A program made the position numbers and the translations under genes. 10,948 nucleotides of DNA from Bacteroidales bacterium. GTDB lineage: Bacteria > Bacteroidota > Bacteroidia > Bacteroidales > UBA3824. This document shows, one piece after another, positions 7,193 through 10,948 of this stretch (within the stretch, counting starts at the first letter, position 1; each line of letters begins with the position of its first letter). The DNA lies in NCBI GenBank assembly GCA_016287995.1, contig JAEEXW010000059.1, forward strand, positions 1-10,948. Direction: 5' to 3'. The notes under the pieces are model-generated. The model was not told the DNA's origin and did no database searches. It saw only the letters and a program-made list of their open reading frames with translations.

Positions 7193-7251
7193 AAAAAACA
7201 ATCACTCCGATTTTCTCTAAATATTTTAGACAAAATCGGAGTGATTGTTTT
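7193..7251. terminator. Bidirectional intrinsic terminator, very long palindrome
   Basis: Arms at 7195-7214 and 7232-7251 are perfect 20-bp inverted repeats. Within the loop, after one C-C mismatch (7215/7231), TCTAAA and TTTAGA (7216-7221, 7225-7230) pair around TAT, giving 26 pairs of 27. TTTT ends the + transcript arm (7248-7251), and AAAAAA at 7193-7198 gives a U-tract on the - strand. It sits exactly between the stops of the convergent peroxidase and glycogen synthase genes and should end both transcripts. Confidence 0.88.
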
Positions 7252-7259
7252 ATGCCTTT

Positions 7260-9086
7260 TTATCGTGTTAACACTGCTTCGTATGCATCGAAATAGTGCT
7301 TTGTGAGGTTGCGCCAGTCAAAATGTATAGAATTTTCCTCTACGTTGTTTCTCAAACTGATTCTTTCCCTGCGGTTGAGTTTTACAAACCTTAACATAAT
7401 GTTTGCCAATTGCTCGGCACTATCGTTGTAATTAACATTGTTACGGTTAACCACGTAAATACCCATTTTTTCGGGGTTTTCAAACTCGTCGCTCTTAGCC
7501 TTGATGTACGAACCGAAACCCGCTAAGTCTGATGTAATTGAAGGAATACCAGAAGCCATACATTCAAGCGGAGTGTAACCCCATGGCTCGTAATAACTTG
7601 GGAAAACGCCCAAATGACAGCCCCTTATAAACTGCGTGTAGTCCATGTGGAAAAGCGGCGATGCCGAATTGATAAATTCAGGGTGGTAAACCACTTTCAC
7701 CTTGTCTTCCGCGCCGTTGACCAAATTGCTCATTCTAAGGAAGTTGAGTACGGGATCAGCGCCGTCGTTTACTAAATTGTGGGTTACGACATACGGCAGA
7801 TTGTTGTGCTGCCATGCTTTTACGTTGCGGCGGAGGTTCATTTCCAAGGTTTCCGACATCATGCTTTTTAAGTCGGGAATGTTGAAAGTACCGTGATTGC
7901 TCGTTATGTATTCGTAAAGTTTTTTGCCCAAATCGCGCTCTATTTCCTGTGTGTTGCGCTGAATTTCTTCCATAAGATTTCTTGACCTTAAAACCTCAGC
8001 GTTGATTGAGTGGTAAGGTTGAGGAGTAACAAGGAAGAAAACAACCGTTGCGTCAATGTTTTCGCGTTTCATCTTGTAGTTAAGACGTGCCAGAGCCTCT
8101 AATGTCAAGTCAAAACCTTTGTTCTGATATTCAAACCTTCCCGAGGAAACAAAGTATATTGTCTTATCCAAATCAAATGAATATGACTGGAAGAAATGTC
8201 CTCGAACAAATTCATTGATTTTGGCTTTATATTGGAAGTGTAGGTTTTGAAACTCGTGCAAAGCCTCAAACCTTTCGATATTCAAACCGTTAGGCAATAT
8301 AAAATCGGGTTCTCTGCCCAAAAGGTGTATACATTCCTGAGCGGTTATGTCGCTGACCGTAGAAAAAACATGCGAACCGTGGGCCGCTGCTCTTTCTAAT
8401 TGTACGGTCGGGAAAATATTGAAATGTTTAGCCTCGTTTTCCCAATTATAGAAAGGCAGATTGTTATAAAAATTATGGTCGTTCATTGCCAAATAGCGGC
8501 CTAACATTGTGGCATGTGTCGTAAAGACAGTTTTTATCGGAAGATTTTCCCTTCTGATGTCCATAATCGGCATACCTGCCATCCATTCATGAAAATGCGC
8601 AATGATTGCGGTGTTTTGAAGGTCGGTATTGTTAATCAGCGTTCTGAAAAATTCCGTAACCGAATACCCGAAAGCAAGAACCTCGTCCATTAACGGCTCG
8701 TCATGAACCTGAATGTAATGGTCTGCCCAAAGTTTGTACTTAATATCTCCCAAACGATTGAAAACAGAGAACGGATTGAAAAGCACAACTCTCGGTTTAC
8801 CAGTTATGAGCCAACGTCCGTAACGTACGTCAAAACCGTTTTCCCTCATTTTGTGAACGGCAAAACCTATCGAATCCGTCAAATCTTCAATCGGTTCAAA
8901 ATCCGATGCTGCTTTCTCGTCAAAATACGGACCTAACAAAACATAATTATCTTTGTTCCATTTATTTACAATCGCCGGAACTTTTGAGCGTATAACGGTG
9001 TAAATACCGCCGACCTTGTTACAAACCTCCCATGCACATTCAAAAAGGAGTGTTTGCCTAAAAAGTTCTTTATTGTCTCGTGCCAT
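7260..9086 (-). CDS. Glycogen synthase, eukaryote-type GT3 family
   Basis: This enzyme extends alpha-1,4-glucan chains from a nucleotide-sugar donor in the cytoplasm. The 608 residues match the GT3 family (animal/fungal glycogen synthase, also standard in Bacteroidota) and not the bacterial GT5 GlgA. Seen in order: FECAWEVCNKVGGIYTVI at 15-32 with the donor-loop KVGG (24-27), HFHEWMAG at 164-171, FTTHATMLGRYLA at 188-200, SSGRFEYQNKGFD at 314-326, and the catalytic E-x7-E motif YYEPWGYTPLE with E500 and E508. A C-terminal helix, RRERISLR at 572-579, lines up with part of the arginine cluster that binds glucose-6-phosphate in eukaryotic enzymes. The protein is shorter than animal enzymes and lacks their phosphorylated tail. 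The ATG at 9086 gives the expected N-terminus. A possible promoter lies ~55 bp upstream. Bacteroidota enzymes may use UDP- or ADP-glucose; the sequence does not settle the donor. Confidence 0.95.
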   Translation of the reverse strand: MARDNKELFRQTLLFECAWEVCNKVGGIYTVIRSKVPAIVNKWNKDNYVLLGPYFDEKAASDFEPIEDLTDSIGFAVHKMRENGFDVRYGRWLITGKPRVVLFNPFSVFNRLGDIKYKLWADHYIQVHDEPLMDEVLAFGYSVTEFFRTLINNTDLQNTAIIAHFHEWMAGMPIMDIRRENLPIKTVFTTHATMLGRYLAMNDHNFYNNLPFYNWENEAKHFNIFPTVQLERAAAHGSHVFSTVSDITAQECIHLLGREPDFILPNGLNIERFEALHEFQNLHFQYKAKINEFVRGHFFQSYSFDLDKTIYFVSSGRFEYQNKGFDLTLEALARLNYKMKRENIDATVVFFLVTPQPYHSINAEVLRSRNLMEEIQRNTQEIERDLGKKLYEYITSNHGTFNIPDLKSMMSETLEMNLRRNVKAWQHNNLPYVVTHNLVNDGADPVLNFLRMSNLVNGAEDKVKVVYHPEFINSASPLFHMDYTQFIRGCHLGVFPSYYEPWGYTPLECMASGIPSITSDLAGFGSYIKAKSDEFENPEKMGIYVVNRNNVNYNDSAEQLANIMLRFVKLNRRERISLRNNVEENSIHFDWRNLTKHYFDAYEAVLTR

Positions 9087-9144
9087 ATTAATATATGTAA
9101 GTTTTTTATTGTTTGCGTTAATAAAAATAATTTTACAGTTACGA

Positions 9145-9175
9145 CAGAATTATTTAATATTAGATTAACTTCAAA
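9145..9175 (-). promoter_or_regulatory. Possible promoter for glycogen synthase
   Basis: Read on the - strand, TTTG (9175-9172) is followed after 19 bases by TAATTCTG (9152-9145), one base off the Bacteroides -7 consensus TAnnTTTG. Transcription would begin near 9139, about 50 bases before the ATG. The rest of the 235-bp spacer 9087-9321 is extremely A/T-rich, with no ORF, tRNA or clear operator recognised in it. Confidence 0.35.
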
Positions 9176-9283
9176 ATTTTTTTTTAAAAAAATATCCTCT
9201 CAGACATATTTTTTTTAGAACATATATTTGTATGGTTTTCAAAATGTTATATGTTTCTAACAGTTCTTTTACTAAAAAATAAT

Positions 9284-9303
9284 AAAAAAATTTTCAGAAT
9301 TTT
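9284..9303 (-). terminator. Weak terminator-like stem after the Na/Pi cotransporter gene
   Basis: On the - strand, AAAATT (9303-9298) and AATTTT (9292-9287) can pair around CTGAA, followed by a run of T broken by single A residues. It begins about 20 bases after the stop at 9322. The all-A/T 6-bp stem is weak, so this is a low-confidence call. Confidence 0.25.
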
Positions 9304-9321
9304 ATCAATTTTTATCTGTTT

Positions 9322-10948
9322 TTATTTCGTCTCTGCGGTGATGACGGACTTTTTGAACGAATAAGCGATAGTTGAAATCACCGAGGCTATTTCAGATAAA
9401 TCATCAATCAAACCGATATGAATTTCATGCGTTGCGCGTGTGTCAGGGCGGTCGTCCCAAAGCCTTTTCAAATGCGAAATCCTGAGTTTTTCGCTGTCAG
9501 ACTTTGTTTCCTCTGTCTCGGAATATACTCTTGTAACAAAGTCGTAATCCCGCCTTTCAATCGCAAAAATCAAATCTTTAAAATGATTGGAAATCTCTCT
9601 GTAATAATAAGTTATCTCCCTCATTCCGTCCAAAGAAAACGTACTCGAAAGTCTTGATAACTGATTGTATGCCGGCACAAAACTTCTATGGACAATATCG
9701 CTGATACGTTTTACTTGCTCCAAAATCGACAAGAGTGCAAAAATTTCGTGCGTTACGGCATCGCTTGTATCGTTTCTGCCTATCATCGAAAGATATTTGC
9801 GTATTTCAGTTTCTATGTAGTCAAGTTTTTTCTGTTTGATTGCCAAATCGTCGATAACTTTTTGGTTCTGTTTTTTTATCGCCGGACTGTCAGGGTCGTA
9901 ACTGATAAATGCGCTGATTGCATTGTCAAAAATCCGTGAAGTGAGTTTTATAATTGTTGCGGTTTCCGAAATCGACAATTCCAACGCCGATTGAGGCATA
10001 CTCAAAACGTTGAAATCTATATATCTCAAATGCGGAATATCTTCACTGTCAACTTTTTCGGGGATTATTTTTTCAATCACTTTGACAAAAAAGTCGGAAA
10101 AAACAAGCAGAAACAACGCTACCGAAGTATAAAAAAACGTGTGCGTGTTAGCAATCTGACGCTCCGGCGAAATATCAAACTTTGCAGAAAACCATTCCAA
10201 AAAGTCTACCGCTAATGGCGTAAAAGCGATAAAAACTAATGCTCCCGTCACTTTGGTCAAAACGTGAGCCATCATCACCCGTTTACTCTTTACAGAAGTT
10301 CCGATTGACACTATTATAATAAGCAGACACGTGCCGACCGAAGAGCCGACCAAAAGCGGATAAGCCTGCGAAATCCCCATCAAACCCTGTTGCGCAAAAA
10401 CCACTAAAATACCCGTAAACATACCTGTACTCTGCATAATGCAAGTGGCTAAAATTCCGACACAAAAGCCGATAAAAGGCGTTTCTGCCGAGGCTATCAT
10501 GTCCGTAAAAGCGGGATAATCTTTCAAAACCGAAACCGCTTTTCCCAAAAACTGCATACCGAAAAACACAAGACCGAAACCAAAAATCACGTTTCCGCCG
10601 TCCCTTAGACGGTCATTTGCCTTGAATTGTTTCATAAAAAAGCCCAAAATTACGGGCAAGATAGCGTAACCCGCTATGTCAAAAGCTATTACCTGCGCTG
10701 TAACCGTAGAGCCGATATTCGCGCCGATTATCACGGGGACGGTTTCTGCAAACTGCATTATGCCAGTTTCCACAAAACTCATCAGCATAACTGTTGTTGC
10801 GCCGGTACTTTGTGTTATGGCTGTAACAATAACACCCGTCCGGGCCGACGAACAACGGGTGTTATTGAGTTTGGTCATTATAATTCTTAAGCTGTCGCAG
10901 AGTGTGCTTTTTAGGCCGGCACTCATTAGGGGATTTGCGGAGGGAGGT
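9322..10948 (-). CDS. Na+/phosphate cotransporter family protein (PNaS) with PhoU-like C-terminal domain; probably 5' partial
   Basis: An inner-membrane protein of the NptA/PNaS type, expected to couple phosphate movement to sodium. Numbering from the ATG at 10926, the two inverted family repeats show AITQSTGATTVM (37-48) with GANIGSTVTA (68-77), and CIMQSTGMFTG (162-172) with GSSVGTC (194-200); the usual motif is QSSS. Hydrophobic helices run to about residue 280. The soluble remainder, about 310-525, is helical and PhoU-like, as in many bacterial members of the family (SISETATIIKL, EIFALLSILEQVKRISDIVHRSF). The frame stays open past 10926 to the window edge. Family members normally have one more helix before the MSAGLKSTLCDSLR segment, so the true start is probably outside, although the seven extra codons here (PPSANPL) are not helix-like. 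Glycogen synthase follows on the same strand after 235 bp. Phosphate transport is inferred from the family. Confidence 0.88.
   Translation of the reverse strand, partial: PPSANPLMSAGLKSTLCDSLRIIMTKLNNTRCSSARTGVIVTAITQSTGATTVMLMSFVETGIMQFAETVPVIIGANIGSTVTAQVIAFDIAGYAILPVILGFFMKQFKANDRLRDGGNVIFGFGLVFFGMQFLGKAVSVLKDYPAFTDMIASAETPFIGFCVGILATCIMQSTGMFTGILVVFAQQGLMGISQAYPLLVGSSVGTCLLIIIVSIGTSVKSKRVMMAHVLTKVTGALVFIAFTPLAVDFLEWFSAKFDISPERQIANTHTFFYTSVALFLLVFSDFFVKVIEKIIPEKVDSEDIPHLRYIDFNVLSMPQSALELSISETATIIKLTSRIFDNAISAFISYDPDSPAIKKQNQKVIDDLAIKQKKLDYIETEIRKYLSMIGRNDTSDAVTHEIFALLSILEQVKRISDIVHRSFVPAYNQLSRLSSTFSLDGMREITYYYREISNHFKDLIFAIERRDYDFVTRVYSETEETKSDSEKLRISHLKRLWDDRPDTRATHEIHIGLIDDLSEIASVISTIAYSFKKSVITAETK

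Noticed and set aside
7260..9086. Bacterial GT5 glycogen synthase GlgA
   Set aside because: The N-terminus and the YYEPWGYTPLE motif fit GT3, and the length of 608 residues exceeds the usual ~480 of GT5.
9223..9230. TATATTTG on the + strand, a full match to the -7 consensus TAnnTTTG
   Set aside because: No TTTG lies 19-21 bases upstream and no + strand gene follows; a chance match in A/T-rich DNA is likely.
1..10948. Phage, defence or mobile system
   Set aside because: No integrase, transposase, nuclease, methylase or CRISPR repeats were seen; all gene calls are core or envelope functions.

Overview
The window looks like chromosomal DNA from a member of the Bacteroidota, probably Bacteroidales. 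The evidence is a cell-surface protein ending in a type B sorting domain of the type IX secretion system, a eukaryote-type (GT3) glycogen synthase, a YbbR-like gene directly followed by coaE, promoter-like TTTG / TAnnTTTG pairs, few Shine-Dalgarno sequences, and A/T-rich spacers. The species cannot be fixed from the sequence alone. No tRNA, rRNA, CRISPR array, transposase or phage gene was seen.

Left part (1-4724, + strand): four tightly packed genes that look like one operon. They are the 3' part of a large secreted multidomain protein with a T9SS sorting tail, a secreted TPR-repeat protein, a membrane-anchored YbbR-like protein, and dephospho-CoA kinase (CoaE). The junctions are +8, +1 and -4 bp.

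Middle (4725-7185, + strand): an orphan lipoprotein with a Gly/Asn linker behind its own promoter-like sequence, then a 106-bp spacer with two hairpins (a possible REP-like repeat or leader RNA). A translationally coupled pair follows, a DJ-1/PfpI-family protein and a di-heme cytochrome-c peroxidase lipoprotein. Together these two suggest defence against reactive carbonyls and peroxide, one in the cytoplasm and one at the envelope.

Right part (7186-10948): a long, nearly perfect palindrome separates the convergent genes and should terminate transcription from both sides. On the - strand lie the GT3 glycogen synthase and, upstream of it, a Na+/phosphate cotransporter-family protein with a PhoU-like tail whose N-terminus runs off the window. 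An A/T-rich 235-bp spacer lies between these two and probably holds the glycogen synthase promoter.

Most of the window is ordinary core genome. The least explained parts are the hairpin pair at 5468-5512, the orphan lipoprotein at 4786-5445, and the unusual length of the palindrome at 7195-7251.
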